A stretch of 64,000 nucleotides of DNA from contig NZ_CP053435.1 of the NCBI RefSeq assembly GCF_013127955.1, positions 4,030,001 to 4,094,000 on the forward strand, in the 5' to 3' direction. The notes beneath the pieces are model-generated. The model did not search any database. It was not told the DNA's origin and saw only the letters and a program-made list of their open reading frames with translations. The stretch's first letter is position 1, and each line of letters begins with the position of its first letter. Position numbers and translations under genes: made by a program. Below, piece by piece: positions 50,144 to 60,509 of the stretch. The stretch comes from Spirosoma taeanense (GTDB taxonomy: Bacteria; Bacteroidota; Bacteroidia; Cytophagales; Spirosomataceae).

Positions 50144-51670
50144 TTAGTCAACGTCCCAGAACAGTCGGCTGGTAAATACATCAATGGTGCCCTGGCCGGT
50201 TACATTAGCGGTGTTTGATCCGGCTTCCGTATTCGGGTAGAATAGGCGTACAGGACGCCGGGCGTCGGTCACCTGAACACTTTGGGGCGTCACCGGCAAG
50301 CCTGTTTTCCGATACTCCGACCAGGCTTCAAAGCCGCTCAGATTAGCATATGCCAGCCACTTCTGGATGGCAATAGCCGCCAGCTTATCGGTTGAAGCGT
50401 CCCAATCATAGTTATTAACTTTGCTGCCTTTGTAAACATCGGCACCGGCCGGGTTAGCGCCCAGCGCCCGGAACGATTGCTTGATACCTTCTTCGAAGTA
50501 TGACTTGGCTGTGCCCGGCAGCGTAACGTCCGGAAAGCGCTGTTTGGCTTCGGCCAGGTTCAACTGCACTTCAGCCGCCGTCATGATAATAAACGGCCGG
50601 TTAAACTGCCCCCGTATCAGCAGGCTCGGACCAAGGGCGCTGGTATTACCAGGCAGATAGCCCGACGAAGCTCCGAATGGCGTACCGACGTAATTAGCCG
50701 CTACTTCACGAGCCGTGCTGACACCCGGATTTGACTGGTTTTCATTCCCAACGGCATAAGCAATGCGCTTTAACCGGAGCGTGTCGCCCGATGCTTTCAA
50801 GCTGTTGACCAGGAACTGGGTAACGCGCGGAAAATTATTCAAGGCCCGACGGGCACCTGTTTCGCTGTAGCCCCAACGGTCATAGATTGGGTTGATTTTA
50901 CCGGCAGTGGCTACATAGAAGTTCGGTCCTCCAACGGCAACGTCTTCGCCGGTAATGAAACCAGCGCCACCCGTTACGATCTTGTTGATCTCGGTCCTGA
51001 TATACGACTCCCGACCCGCCACGCGGGCCTGCCGCATCAGAATCCGCATTTTTACCGAGTTGGCAAACTGCGCCCATTTAGTCGTGTTACCACCAAACAT
51101 AATATCCGACGAGCCGAGGGTACCCGTAAAGGCATTGGCTTTGATATCCGTAATGGCTTCGTCCAGCAGCGTAATCAGTGATTCGTACACAGCCTTCTGG
51201 TCATCGAACTTTGGGGCCAGTACAGCGTTTGCTTTCAGCGCTTCCGTATAGGGAAGGTTACCGTACATATCCACCAACTGCTGATAAATCATGGCTTTCA
51301 TCACCTTAGCCGGACCTTTCAGAAACTTCTGATTGTTGGCATCAGCATTGTCGATTACGTACTGATAGTCATAAAGATTATCGTAATAACCATCCCAATA
51401 GTTGAAATCACCGTTGGTAAAGTTATAGCCGAACTGCGTCGTGCTGATGATGTACCCGTTCGATTGCGTCCACTGACCCGCCCAGTACGAACCCAGTTCA
51501 TTAATACCCAGCAGGTTCTGCGTCGTCGTGTTCTGGGCATTGGTAAACACGTAGTTAGGCGTGGCCGTCGGCAGCGTGTTCGGGTTGGTGTTTATATCAA
51601 AAAAGTCCTCCTTACAGGCACTATTGGCCAGCGTTAGAGCGGCTAACAAAAAAGCTACTTTTAGTTTCAT
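50144..51670 (-). CDS. SusD/RagB-like nutrient-binding lipoprotein, locus 1
   Basis: A 508-residue surface lipoprotein (lipobox LANSAC near residue 19) that caps the SusC barrel and captures substrate. SusD features are INTNPNTLPTATPNYVFTNA near residue 30, MYGNLPYTEALKANAVLAPK near 140 (typical VDxYGxxPYTEAL-type block), and the C-terminal EAWSEYRKTGLP with RRPVRLFYPNTE. The pattern fits the SusD-like_2 group, whose substrates include peptides and glycans. It lies 21 bases after SusC on the same strand. Confidence 0.9.
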   Translation of the reverse strand: MKLKVAFLLAALTLANSACKEDFFDINTNPNTLPTATPNYVFTNAQNTTTQNLLGINELGSYWAGQWTQSNGYIISTTQFGYNFTNGDFNYWDGYYDNLYDYQYVIDNADANNQKFLKGPAKVMKAMIYQQLVDMYGNLPYTEALKANAVLAPKFDDQKAVYESLITLLDEAITDIKANAFTGTLGSSDIMFGGNTTKWAQFANSVKMRILMRQARVAGRESYIRTEINKIVTGGAGFITGEDVAVGGPNFYVATAGKINPIYDRWGYSETGARRALNNFPRVTQFLVNSLKASGDTLRLKRIAYAVGNENQSNPGVSTAREVAANYVGTPFGASSGYLPGNTSALGPSLLIRGQFNRPFIIMTAAEVQLNLAEAKQRFPDVTLPGTAKSYFEEGIKQSFRALGANPAGADVYKGSKVNNYDWDASTDKLAAIAIQKWLAYANLSGFEAWSEYRKTGLPVTPQSVQVTDARRPVRLFYPNTEAGSNTANVTGQGTIDVFTSRLFWDVD

Positions 51671-51691
51671 ATCGGTCTGAATGACGGATGA

Positions 51692-54600
51692 TTAGAATGT
51701 CAGGTTAAGATTAACACCGTACTGACGTACCGGTGGCGTTTGCAAGGTATTGTTGATACCAATACCAACTGCTGTGCTCGTCGACGGTAAACCGATGTCG
51801 CCCGGAGACGGACTGCCCTGATAGCTGAATTCCGGATCCGTGTAATAGTTCTTCTTGTCGACAATCGTCAATATGTTACGACCATAAAGAGCAATGCTGC
51901 CGCCGGTGAAGAGCCGCGTTTTAGACAAGAGGCTTTGCGGCAGAGAGTACGACAGGTTGATGTCCCGGAGCTTGATGAACCAGGCCGGAGCCACGAAGTT
52001 CTCGGAAATCAGCCGGTAGCTATCTACCCACAGAGCATATTCAGCCTCGCGCACCTGAACCGTGGTGTTTGGCGTGACCGTTTTTCCGTCGCTACCCAGA
52101 ATTGCCGAGTTGGGGTAGAGGTGCGGGAACCGGTTTTCAGTCCACTTGCCCGAGCCGGTAAAGGTCATCTGACGGCCCAGATCACTGAACATTACGTTGC
52201 CACCCCGGTATTCGAAGTTAAACGTGAACCCAAAGTTACCGTACTCCACCTTCGAACCCAGACCAGCGATATGGCGGGGCAGAGTTCCTCCACGCGGTGA
52301 AAGCGTCGTCTGGCGCAGCGGATAACCCGTAGTGGGGTTAACCAGTACGTAACCCGAACCGTCCGGCGCATACTGATAGCCATCGGTTTTCAGGATCGGG
52401 AACCGCTCACCTTTAATTACGTTCGTGTTGGCGTAAGAGTAGCCGCCGTACTGGAACTCATTGATGCCCGGATACAGGTCAATTACCTTGTTGTCGTTGT
52501 ATGAATAGCGCAGACTGGCATCCCAGGTAAACTTGCCACCGCGGGCGATGAGGTATTTCAGTTCGGCTTCATACCCCCAGTTCTTGGTTTCGCCGACGTT
52601 GATCAGCAGGTTGCTGAAGCCCGTTGTGTTCGGTATGCGAACCGTGATTACCTGACCTTCCGAACGCTGAGTATAGGCCGATACGTCGAGGTTGATCCGG
52701 TTGTTCAGCAACTGAAACTCGCCCCCAACTTCAGCAGAGTACACCACTTCAGGCCGCAGGTTTGCATCGGGCAGGCGGTTACCAACCGTCAGACCAACCG
52801 TGTTGCCATATGGGAAACCGGCCCCGTTACTGTAGACCAGATCGAGCCCATAAAGCGGAATGTTGTCATTGGCATTTTTGTTGTAGTTCGCCCGAATTTT
52901 AGCGTAGTTCAGGAACGACGACTTGATAGGCAGTGCATCGGTAGCAATGAACGAAACGGCCGCTCCATAGTATGGGTACGACCACGAATTGGTCGGCCGC
53001 GTCGACTTATAGAATCGCGACGTCTGGTCATAGCGGAACGATCCGTTCAGAATCAGCCAGTTCTTGTAGTTCGAGCTCAGGTCGGCGTAGTAACCCACCC
53101 GGCGTTCGAGTGTATTGTTCTCGCCACCTGTTAATTCGCCTTGCCGGTTCGCTACGTTGTACACATCAGGCACAACGATGGAGCTTGACCCAACGGCTAT
53201 TCCTTTCGTCGTACGCTGATATACGCTGTTACCCAGAATCAACTTATTCTGGAACGCACCGAATGTTTTGTCGGCCTGAATCAGGAACTCGTTGTTCACT
53301 ACGTTCTCCGTACCGGAGTAATCCAACACAGCGCCGAGAACATCGGAAATGGCCCGGTAGATGCCTGTACCGTCACCTTCGCGGAAGAAAGGCTCAGGAA
53401 TAAAGGATTTCGTCTTGGCCCAGTCCGTGTAGGTGAACTTACCCGTGGTATTCTTGCCCGTCCGGGAGTTGTTCATCACACCCAGCCGTTCCGTGAACGT
53501 AAGCCAGGGAGTTGCGCGCAGGTTCAGATTAATGTTTCCGTTCAGGTTCGCGTCTTTGTACTTAGCCCGGTTATTATCAGCGTTAAAATAAGGGTTGTTA
53601 TAATAATCGTTATAAAAACCATTCGGGTTAGCCAGTGGATCGGTCTGCCAGTCGCGCAGATCACTCAGCGGCAGGTTAGCCGGCTGGTTGATCACGTCAT
53701 TGTAGAAGTCAGACGTAGTCCGGTCGTAGGCAGCCTGAATATAGGCAGCGTTAAAGCTGGCTGTCAGTTTGCCGTATTCTTTAGTACCAGACAGACGGGC
53801 ACCCGTCCGCTCGCTTTTATCGTGGGGAACAATACCGGCAATCTTCTGATTCTCCAGCGACAGATAGAACGAGCTGGTTTCATCGCCCCCCTGGAAGTTG
53901 ATCTGGTTGTTCATCGACACGCCCGTATTAAACGCTTTCCGCCGACCGTTCTTAATGGCTGCGTAAGGAACTATCAACTGACTACCGTCTTCAGCTGTGC
54001 GACCCATGATCCGCTGCGAGCCATCGAACGGATCACCAAATTGCTGGTTTTCGTATGAACGCCAGTTGCCCTGCATCCGTACCAGCGGATCGTTGCTGTA
54101 ACCGGCTGAGCCAAAAGCAGGATAATAGTGCGAACCCGATCCAAACTTATCCTGGAACTGGGGCAGAAAGCTGACCTGCTCAATGTTAGTGCTGTTCGAA
54201 TAGCTAACGCGCAGTTTGCCTTTAGTGCCTTTCTTGGTTGTGATAAGAATAGCGCCGTTGATACCTGCCGAGCCATATAGTGTAGCCGCCTGACCACCCT
54301 TCAGAATCGAGACACTCTCAATGTCGTTGGGGTTAATCGTAGCCAGAATCGTCGAGGTAGTCTGCATACCGTCCAGCACGACCAGGGCTTCGTTGTTACC
54401 CGTCAGCGACCGGTAGCCCCGCAGCACGACCTTTACGGAAGGGTCCACGCTGTTGTTAACGTTGTAAACCGCCAGGCCCGTTACCTTACCCGAAAGTGCC
54501 TGCGCCAACTGGGGCGAACGACCCACGGTGACGTCGCCGGTTTCCACCTTCGATACGGCATACCCAAGTTCACGCTGGCTTTTCCGGATGCCCTGCGCCG

Positions 54601-54919
54601 TCACCACAATCTCCTGCAGTTGCGATGCGTCGGGTTTCAGAGCCAGGCTTACAGTTGTCTGGTTTTCGATCTTAACGCTTTCCGATCGGAAACCGATAAA
54701 GCTGATTTGTAGTACAGCTCCCTTAGCGACATTAATGCTGTAAGTTCCGTCCGCGCTGGTTGTAGTGCCCTGGGTTGTTCCTTTTACAACGATACTAACC
54801 CCTGGGAGAGCAGAGCCGTCTTCTGATGAAGTGATCTTTCCAGAGATGGCCCGATCCTGAGCCAGCAAGGGAATAGCAAATAAACACAGTAAGAACTGCG
54901 TCAGTAAAAATTTACGCAT
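51692..54919 (-). CDS. SusC/RagA-type TonB-dependent transporter, locus 1
   Basis: A 1075-residue outer-membrane importer: signal peptide (to about 20), carboxypeptidase-like domain (about 24-98, ISGKITSSEDGSALPGVSIV), plug (about 110-230), then a 22-strand barrel ending VNLNLTF. The plug has NNEALVVLDGMQ and INPNDIESVSILKGGQAATL, both SusC hallmarks. It lacks an N-terminal STN domain, so no FecR-type signalling is expected. It imports an unidentified oligomer with the SusD partner. The promoter at 54962-54991 mirrors that of locus 2. Confidence 0.95.
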   Translation of the reverse strand: MRKFLLTQFLLCLFAIPLLAQDRAISGKITSSEDGSALPGVSIVVKGTTQGTTTSADGTYSINVAKGAVLQISFIGFRSESVKIENQTTVSLALKPDASQLQEIVVTAQGIRKSQRELGYAVSKVETGDVTVGRSPQLAQALSGKVTGLAVYNVNNSVDPSVKVVLRGYRSLTGNNEALVVLDGMQTTSTILATINPNDIESVSILKGGQAATLYGSAGINGAILITTKKGTKGKLRVSYSNSTNIEQVSFLPQFQDKFGSGSHYYPAFGSAGYSNDPLVRMQGNWRSYENQQFGDPFDGSQRIMGRTAEDGSQLIVPYAAIKNGRRKAFNTGVSMNNQINFQGGDETSSFYLSLENQKIAGIVPHDKSERTGARLSGTKEYGKLTASFNAAYIQAAYDRTTSDFYNDVINQPANLPLSDLRDWQTDPLANPNGFYNDYYNNPYFNADNNRAKYKDANLNGNINLNLRATPWLTFTERLGVMNNSRTGKNTTGKFTYTDWAKTKSFIPEPFFREGDGTGIYRAISDVLGAVLDYSGTENVVNNEFLIQADKTFGAFQNKLILGNSVYQRTTKGIAVGSSSIVVPDVYNVANRQGELTGGENNTLERRVGYYADLSSNYKNWLILNGSFRYDQTSRFYKSTRPTNSWSYPYYGAAVSFIATDALPIKSSFLNYAKIRANYNKNANDNIPLYGLDLVYSNGAGFPYGNTVGLTVGNRLPDANLRPEVVYSAEVGGEFQLLNNRINLDVSAYTQRSEGQVITVRIPNTTGFSNLLINVGETKNWGYEAELKYLIARGGKFTWDASLRYSYNDNKVIDLYPGINEFQYGGYSYANTNVIKGERFPILKTDGYQYAPDGSGYVLVNPTTGYPLRQTTLSPRGGTLPRHIAGLGSKVEYGNFGFTFNFEYRGGNVMFSDLGRQMTFTGSGKWTENRFPHLYPNSAILGSDGKTVTPNTTVQVREAEYALWVDSYRLISENFVAPAWFIKLRDINLSYSLPQSLLSKTRLFTGGSIALYGRNILTIVDKKNYYTDPEFSYQGSPSPGDIGLPSTSTAVGIGINNTLQTPPVRQYGVNLNLTF

Positions 54920-54961
54920 AGGATATTGTTTAAGTTAAGAATAAATAATGCTTCTCTGGAG

Positions 54962-54991
54962 CAAATATACCAAGGAATCAAAGAAAACAAA
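54962..54991 (-). promoter_or_regulatory. Promoter TTTG-N18-TATATTTG for SusC locus 1
   Basis: Minus-strand TTTG at 54991-54988, then 18 bases, then TATATTTG at 54969-54962. Both elements fit the Bacteroidota consensus; the leader to the ATG at 54919 is about 40 bases. Confidence 0.6.
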
Positions 54992-55634
54992 ATTTGGCAT
55001 TTTCTCCCCCTGACCTGGACGAATAAATCGCTCAACGAGTTGCTGGGCAATATTATTCTGATATACTCAACACATTTCCCTACAAATTACCTAGACAAAA
55101 AAACCGCTATTTTAAATGTCTTAGCGTATACCGTCTTACACTGGAGACAATTTACCATCGGGACAGCCTCCCACCGATAAGCACATCAACGCATTGATAT
55201 TTTCAAACGTAACGCGACGTTCTGAGAGGGGGCTTTCCTTTACCATACGCTAACAAACAGAAGCAGTGGTTTATGGGGTTGACCGGAACACACGAGCGAT
55301 CTCCCGAGCCCGAATTATTACTTAGAGTGAGGGTAAGGGCTGGTTTGCTAAGCCAGAAAACTTTTTTCTGAATTTCAAGTTTCAGCCCTATAAGTCACTG
55401 TAATCTATCTGCTTGATCTATTTGTGTTTACCGTTGACGGCATAGTGCCTCTGATAACTCATCAAGGCCTAAGGAAAGTACTTAAGCGCCACTCGATCCA
55501 ATAGGTAAAATCACCTAAAAGTATAATTTCTTAATAATTCGGATTCATTACGAATCAGACCTCATTTCTTCACCATAATACTCAGTCGTAACGTATTTAC
55601 CTAAGTTTTAGAGCTATGTTCAGCCGAATTAGCG

Positions 55635-55663
55635 TTTGTTGCGTTTAAAAAATGTTAATTTTG
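55635..55663 (+). promoter_or_regulatory. Promoter TTTG-N17-TAATTTTG for SusC locus 2
   Basis: TTTG at 55635-55638, 17-base spacer, TAATTTTG at 55656-55663, then about 40 bases to the ATG at 55708. Mirrors the locus 1 promoter. Confidence 0.6.
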
Positions 55664-55707
55664 GCTTAACTTAAATTTCTAGTTCAAATTAATCTCCATC
55701 AACTTTT

Positions 55708-58700
55708 ATGAGAAAAGTTCTAATTGGAAGCTGGCTTCTGTCGTTGCTGTTCTGCCTGCCACTGATGGCGCAGGATGCAGCTGTGACCGGGCGCGTTACT
55801 TCATCAGATGACGGCTCTGCGCTGCCGGGGGTTAGCATCGTCGTGAAGGGAACTAGTCGCGGGACCACAACCAACGCCGATGGAACCTACCGGATCAACG
55901 CCGGTCCTAACTCAACGCTAACGTTTTCATTTGTCGGGTTTAAAACCCAGGACGTAGCGGTCGGCAACCGCAGTACGATCAATATAACTCTGGAGACGGA
56001 TGCGTCGACGCTGAATGAGGTAGTTGTAACGGGATTTGGTATACGTCGGACCGAGCGCGAGATTGGTACTTCCATCACCAAAATCAATAGCGCCCAGATC
56101 AACCAGGCGGCTCCGGTCAATATCGCAAACGGCTTGACAGGTAAAGTCGCTGGTCTGCAGGTCAATCTGACCAACAACGCCGTCGGGGCCTCCCCCCGTC
56201 TGACAATTCGTGGTAACCGGTCGTTCCTGGGTAATAACCAGGCGTTGCTGGTTGTGGATGGGGCTCTGACCGACATCAGTTTTCTGTCGTCAATCAACCC
56301 CAACGACATTGAAAGCACGACGATTTTGAAAGGCCCCAGCGCGGCAGCTCTGTATGGATCGGATGCCTCAAATGGCGTGCTGGTTATCACCACCAAACGA
56401 GGAACCACCAACAACCGGCCGCAGATTTCGTACACCAACAACACCCAGTTTGAGAGCGTTTCGTACATGCCTACGCTTCAGAACAGATACGGGTCGAACG
56501 GTGGTGAAGGAGCTCCGTTCCTCGATGCCAATGGTCAGCGACTTTACGTTCCTTACGAAAACCAGCAGTTTGGTCCGGCTTATGATGGTTCCATGCAGCC
56601 GCTGGGTTACGGCGTACAGGTGCGGAACCCCGATGGGACGATCTCGCTCGATACGCTGATGGTTCCTTATCAGGCGCTGGCAAAAGATCCCCGCAAGGCG
56701 TTCTTTAACACGGGTGCTACTATTCAGCATGATCTGTCTTACCGGGTAGGCGATGCCCAGAACTTCTTTGGGCTGGGTATCCAGCGGGTTGACCAGACGG
56801 GTATTGTCCCGAATGACCGCTTCAACCGGACGAACCTGCTGATCAACGGCGGCCGGACCATCGAGAAATTTACGGCTACGGCAAAAGCAAACTTTACCTA
56901 TCAGAATACCAACATTGAAAACGGCGACTTCGGTCAGGGCCGTCCGGTTTACTGGAACCTGCTGAACCAGCCGGCACATGCTCCGCTGACCGATCCCCGG
57001 CTTAAGGACATTACCTCGCCCTATGGGGATGTAAACGGTTATTTCAACGCCTATTATCCGAACCCCTGGTGGCAGGTAACCGGCGACAATTCGCGCCAGG
57101 TTAGCAACCAGTATAACTTCCAGGGATATACAGACGTAGCGTATCAGTTCACGCCCTGGCTGAACGTACTGTACCGGGTGTCGGGGCAATTGTCGAACCT
57201 GCAGTACAAATCCCACGTGGCCGACGTGACCTTCAGCGATTATGCCATTGGCGACCCCTGGGGCGCGGGTAATATCGCGTCGTCGGTTCGTCACCGCAGC
57301 GCGACCGTTACCGACCAGACCGACACACGGACCCGCTTTACCGGCGACCTGCTGGTCACGTTGAGCCCAACATTTGGCAACTTTACAACCAGGCTGATCC
57401 TGGGTCAGCAGACCCGCACGGATTATCGTCGGTACACGTATGCCAACGCAGCAGCACTTGTCATTCCGGGCGTTTACAACATTTCGAACCGACTGGGTGA
57501 ACCGAACGTACAGGAATATAATTCGCAGAGCCGCCTGCTGGGTGCCTTCGGCGATCTGACCTTAGGCTACCGGGACTTCCTGTTTCTGCACGCCACGGGC
57601 CGGAATGACTGGACCTCCCTGCTGGCACCAGGCAACCGTTCGTTCTTCTACCCTAGTGTTGATGCGTCGGTTATCCTGACTGAGGCCATTCCCGCGCTGA
57701 AGAACAACAACACGCTGACGTACCTGAAACTGCGCGGGGGCGTAGCCAAGGCCGGTAACGTAAACGTGGCGGCTTACCAGTTGCAGAATGTGTTTAACCC
57801 CGGCACGAATCAGTCGACGGGTGGTAATCCGGCTTCGGGCGGTACGCAGTTCCCATTTGGCAGCCAAGCTGGCTTTGAACTGGGCAACCAGCAGAACGAC
57901 CCCAACCTGAAACCCGAATTCACGACTAACCGCGAAATAGGTTTCGAAATGGGCCTGTTCAGCTACGTAAACCTGGAAGCCGTGTACTACAACACGACGA
58001 CGATTAACCAGACTGTACCAATCCAGATATCGCGGGCTACGGGCTATACGTCGGCGCTGATCAATACCGGTACAATGGAAAACCGGGGTGTTGAGCTGGA
58101 ACTGCGGACCCTGCGCCCCATTGTCAATGCCGGTGGCTTTACGTGGAATATCAATACAAACTATACCTTCCTCGACAACAAGGTAACGGCCGTATATGCC
58201 GGTCTCGACCGGATCAATATTCCGCAGAGCAGTGGCGCGGGTTCTTCGGTTTATGCCGCTGTTGGTCAGCCTTATCCAGCCCTATACCTGTCGGACATTC
58301 AGCGGGTGGCCGACGTAAACAGCCCGTATTATGGTCAGCCGATTGTTAATTCAACCACGGGTTATCCAATCCTAGACGCCAATATCAAGTATTTCGGCAC
58401 CACCCAGCCCCGTCACCGTTTTGGCCTGACCAATACCTTTGCATACAACGATTTTACGCTATCGGCAGTGGTTGAATATCGGGGCGGTAACGTAATCTAC
58501 AACGCGCTGGGCAATGCCCTTGAATTTACGGGAGCGGGCATCCGGTCAACGTACAACGGTCGGCAGAATTTCATTTATCCAAACTCGGTTATTCAGAATC
58601 CCGACGGGTCGTTTTCACCCAACACGAGCGTATCGACCCGCGATGGCAACCTCGAATTCTGGACAAACTCAGGTTTCCACAACGCCGGTTCGAGCTACGT

Positions 58701-58959
58701 AACCAGTGCGGCTTTCTGGAAGTTGCGTGAGGTCGTTCTTGGCTATAACGTGCCGGCTGCTTTCCTGAGCAAGCTCAAAGTGTTCCGGTCGCTGAACGTT
58801 GCCGTAACGGGCCGTAACCTGCTGATGCTGCGTCCGAAAACAAACGTCTTCTCAGACCCCGAGTTTTCGCTCGATAATAGTAACGCGCAGGGTACAACCA
58901 ACGAATATCAGACGCCCCCCACCCGTTTCTATGGTTTCCGGGTAAGCCTTGGGTTCTAA
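55708..58959 (+). CDS. SusC/RagA-type TonB-dependent transporter, locus 2
   Basis: A 1083-residue outer-membrane importer with signal peptide, carboxypeptidase-like domain (VTGRVTSSDDGSALPGVSIV near residue 28), and plug with NNQALLVVDGAL and INPNDIESTTILKGPSAAAL. A long barrel follows, ending GFRVSLGF. It is clearly paralogous to locus 1 through the N-terminal 230 residues and diverges in the barrel loops, as expected when the imported substrate differs. No STN domain is present. SusD follows by 20 bases. Confidence 0.95.
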   Translation: MRKVLIGSWLLSLLFCLPLMAQDAAVTGRVTSSDDGSALPGVSIVVKGTSRGTTTNADGTYRINAGPNSTLTFSFVGFKTQDVAVGNRSTINITLETDASTLNEVVVTGFGIRRTEREIGTSITKINSAQINQAAPVNIANGLTGKVAGLQVNLTNNAVGASPRLTIRGNRSFLGNNQALLVVDGALTDISFLSSINPNDIESTTILKGPSAAALYGSDASNGVLVITTKRGTTNNRPQISYTNNTQFESVSYMPTLQNRYGSNGGEGAPFLDANGQRLYVPYENQQFGPAYDGSMQPLGYGVQVRNPDGTISLDTLMVPYQALAKDPRKAFFNTGATIQHDLSYRVGDAQNFFGLGIQRVDQTGIVPNDRFNRTNLLINGGRTIEKFTATAKANFTYQNTNIENGDFGQGRPVYWNLLNQPAHAPLTDPRLKDITSPYGDVNGYFNAYYPNPWWQVTGDNSRQVSNQYNFQGYTDVAYQFTPWLNVLYRVSGQLSNLQYKSHVADVTFSDYAIGDPWGAGNIASSVRHRSATVTDQTDTRTRFTGDLLVTLSPTFGNFTTRLILGQQTRTDYRRYTYANAAALVIPGVYNISNRLGEPNVQEYNSQSRLLGAFGDLTLGYRDFLFLHATGRNDWTSLLAPGNRSFFYPSVDASVILTEAIPALKNNNTLTYLKLRGGVAKAGNVNVAAYQLQNVFNPGTNQSTGGNPASGGTQFPFGSQAGFELGNQQNDPNLKPEFTTNREIGFEMGLFSYVNLEAVYYNTTTINQTVPIQISRATGYTSALINTGTMENRGVELELRTLRPIVNAGGFTWNINTNYTFLDNKVTAVYAGLDRINIPQSSGAGSSVYAAVGQPYPALYLSDIQRVADVNSPYYGQPIVNSTTGYPILDANIKYFGTTQPRHRFGLTNTFAYNDFTLSAVVEYRGGNVIYNALGNALEFTGAGIRSTYNGRQNFIYPNSVIQNPDGSFSPNTSVSTRDGNLEFWTNSGFHNAGSSYVTSAAFWKLREVVLGYNVPAAFLSKLKVFRSLNVAVTGRNLLMLRPKTNVFSDPEFSLDNSNAQGTTNEYQTPPTRFYGFRVSLGF

Positions 58960-58979
58960 CACTTAATCAACAAATTCCA

Positions 58980-60482
58980 ATGTTCAATATAAAGAAGACA
59001 ACTGTTGGGGCTTTGGCAGCACTGCTTCTGGTAGCAACGAGCTGTAAAGAAGATTACCTCAACATCAATAATAACCCAAACCAGGCTACGTCGGCAACGC
59101 CGGAGCTGGTTTTGCCAGGTGCACTAGCCTCGTCGGCCAGCTACATTCAGACCCGGTTCCCGTTTCTGAACCTCTGGATGGGCTACTGGAACTGGAGCGG
59201 TAACTACTCCATCGGTACATCGGACAAGAACTATCAGTTCACGAACGCGTTTGGAGCGGGTATCTGGGACAATGGCTACCTGATCCTGAAGAACTATAAT
59301 TACATCGACACGCAGGGAGCCGCCCTGAATCAGCCCGTGGTGCAGGCCATGGCCAAAATCATGAAAGCCTTTCACTTTCAGATTCTGGTCGATACCTATG
59401 GCAACGTTCCGTACACCGAAGCACTATCGGGCGTAAGCACGGCCTCGCCCAAATACGACGATCAGGTAGCGATTTACGAAGACCTGTTTAAACAGATCGA
59501 TGCCGCACTGGCACTTTTTGACCAGGCCGACAAGCTCTCTGAACAGGGCGGTACGGTGCTGAACCCGGGAACGAACGACATTATGTTCCACGGTGACCTC
59601 GACGAGTGGCGCCGGTTTGCCAATACGCTGAAGCTGCGGATGCTGCTGCGCCAGTCCGAAAAACCGGAACGTCAGGCGTTTATTCAGTCGCAGCTGACTG
59701 TGCTTAAAGCTTCGCCATATGGCTTCCTGGAGGCTAGGGAGAACGCTGCGGTTAACCCTGGTTATACCAACTCGGCCAACCGGCAGAATCCGTTCTATGG
59801 CAACTTCGGCAGCACCGTAACCGGTACGCCAACTGAGCTGAACAACCAGTACAAGGCCAATAAATACGCCATTGACTTTTATCAGCAGACCAACGACCCG
59901 CGTCTGGGCCGGTTCTACTTTCCGGTAGGAGGAACGGGAACCAATTTTAACGCTACGTTCTTTGGCACCATTGCTCCGCTGGTAAACAGTCAGGTATCGG
60001 CCATCGGTCCGGCCCTGATTGCTGCTCCTGATCAGGATGCGGTCATTCTCTCGTCGCACGAAGCGTTATTCCTGCAGGCCGAAGCGGCTCAGCGCGGCTG
60101 GATTACCGGCAACGCCAAAACGCTGTATCAGCAGGCCATCACCGAATCGTTCCTGAACGTGGGCCTGACGGCTGCGCAGGCCGCAACTTACTACTCGCAG
60201 GCAATCAACAATGTAGGCTGGGATGCATCGCCCAATAAACTCCAGGCAATCATTACGCAGAAATGGGCGTCGCTAAACGGGTTCTCGCCGTTTGAAGCCT
60301 GGTCGGATTACCGCCGGTTAGGGTATCCGAACGTACCGATCTCGCAGGACCCAAGTACCACCATCCGGCAGATTCCGATTCGGTTGCTGTATCCGCAGAG
60401 CGAGTATAACTACAACCAGACCAACGTGAACGCGCAGGGAACGGTCAGCCAGTTTACAACGAAGATTTTCTGGGAGAAATAA
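58980..60482 (+). CDS. SusD/RagB-like nutrient-binding lipoprotein, locus 2
   Basis: A 500-residue lipoprotein (lipobox VATSC near residue 22). It shares the locus 1 SusD features: INNNPNQATSATPELVLPGA near residue 30, VDTYGNVPYTEALSGVSTAS near 137, FEAWSDYRRLGYP near 440 and IPIRLLYPQSEYNYNQ near 460. Substrate capture for the SusC 20 bases upstream is the expected role. A DUF1735 lipoprotein gene follows after 27 bases, so the operon has three genes, unlike locus 1. Confidence 0.9.
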   Translation: MFNIKKTTVGALAALLLVATSCKEDYLNINNNPNQATSATPELVLPGALASSASYIQTRFPFLNLWMGYWNWSGNYSIGTSDKNYQFTNAFGAGIWDNGYLILKNYNYIDTQGAALNQPVVQAMAKIMKAFHFQILVDTYGNVPYTEALSGVSTASPKYDDQVAIYEDLFKQIDAALALFDQADKLSEQGGTVLNPGTNDIMFHGDLDEWRRFANTLKLRMLLRQSEKPERQAFIQSQLTVLKASPYGFLEARENAAVNPGYTNSANRQNPFYGNFGSTVTGTPTELNNQYKANKYAIDFYQQTNDPRLGRFYFPVGGTGTNFNATFFGTIAPLVNSQVSAIGPALIAAPDQDAVILSSHEALFLQAEAAQRGWITGNAKTLYQQAITESFLNVGLTAAQAATYYSQAINNVGWDASPNKLQAIITQKWASLNGFSPFEAWSDYRRLGYPNVPISQDPSTTIRQIPIRLLYPQSEYNYNQTNVNAQGTVSQFTTKIFWEK

Positions 60483-60509
60483 GACGTCAACACTCGTAAA
60501 GCTATTACT

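Larger units (their letters stand above)
54920..55707. other. 788-base divergent intergenic region between two SusC genes
   Basis: AT-rich region holding a promoter for each flanking SusC gene, both with recognisable -33 and -7 elements and leaders of about 40 bases. The middle (roughly 55000-55620) shows no supported gene. The 84-codon frame at 54926 starts with TTG and covers one promoter. No tandem repeat was seen. Confidence 0.6.

Noticed and set aside
54926..55180. 84-codon plus-strand frame in the divergent SusC intergenic region
   Set aside because: Starts with TTG, covers the minus-strand SusC promoter, and its translation resembles no protein family; base composition is that of AT-rich intergenic DNA.
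56368..57294. 308-codon minus-strand frame within SusC locus 2
   Set aside because: Antisense shadow of a clear SusC gene.
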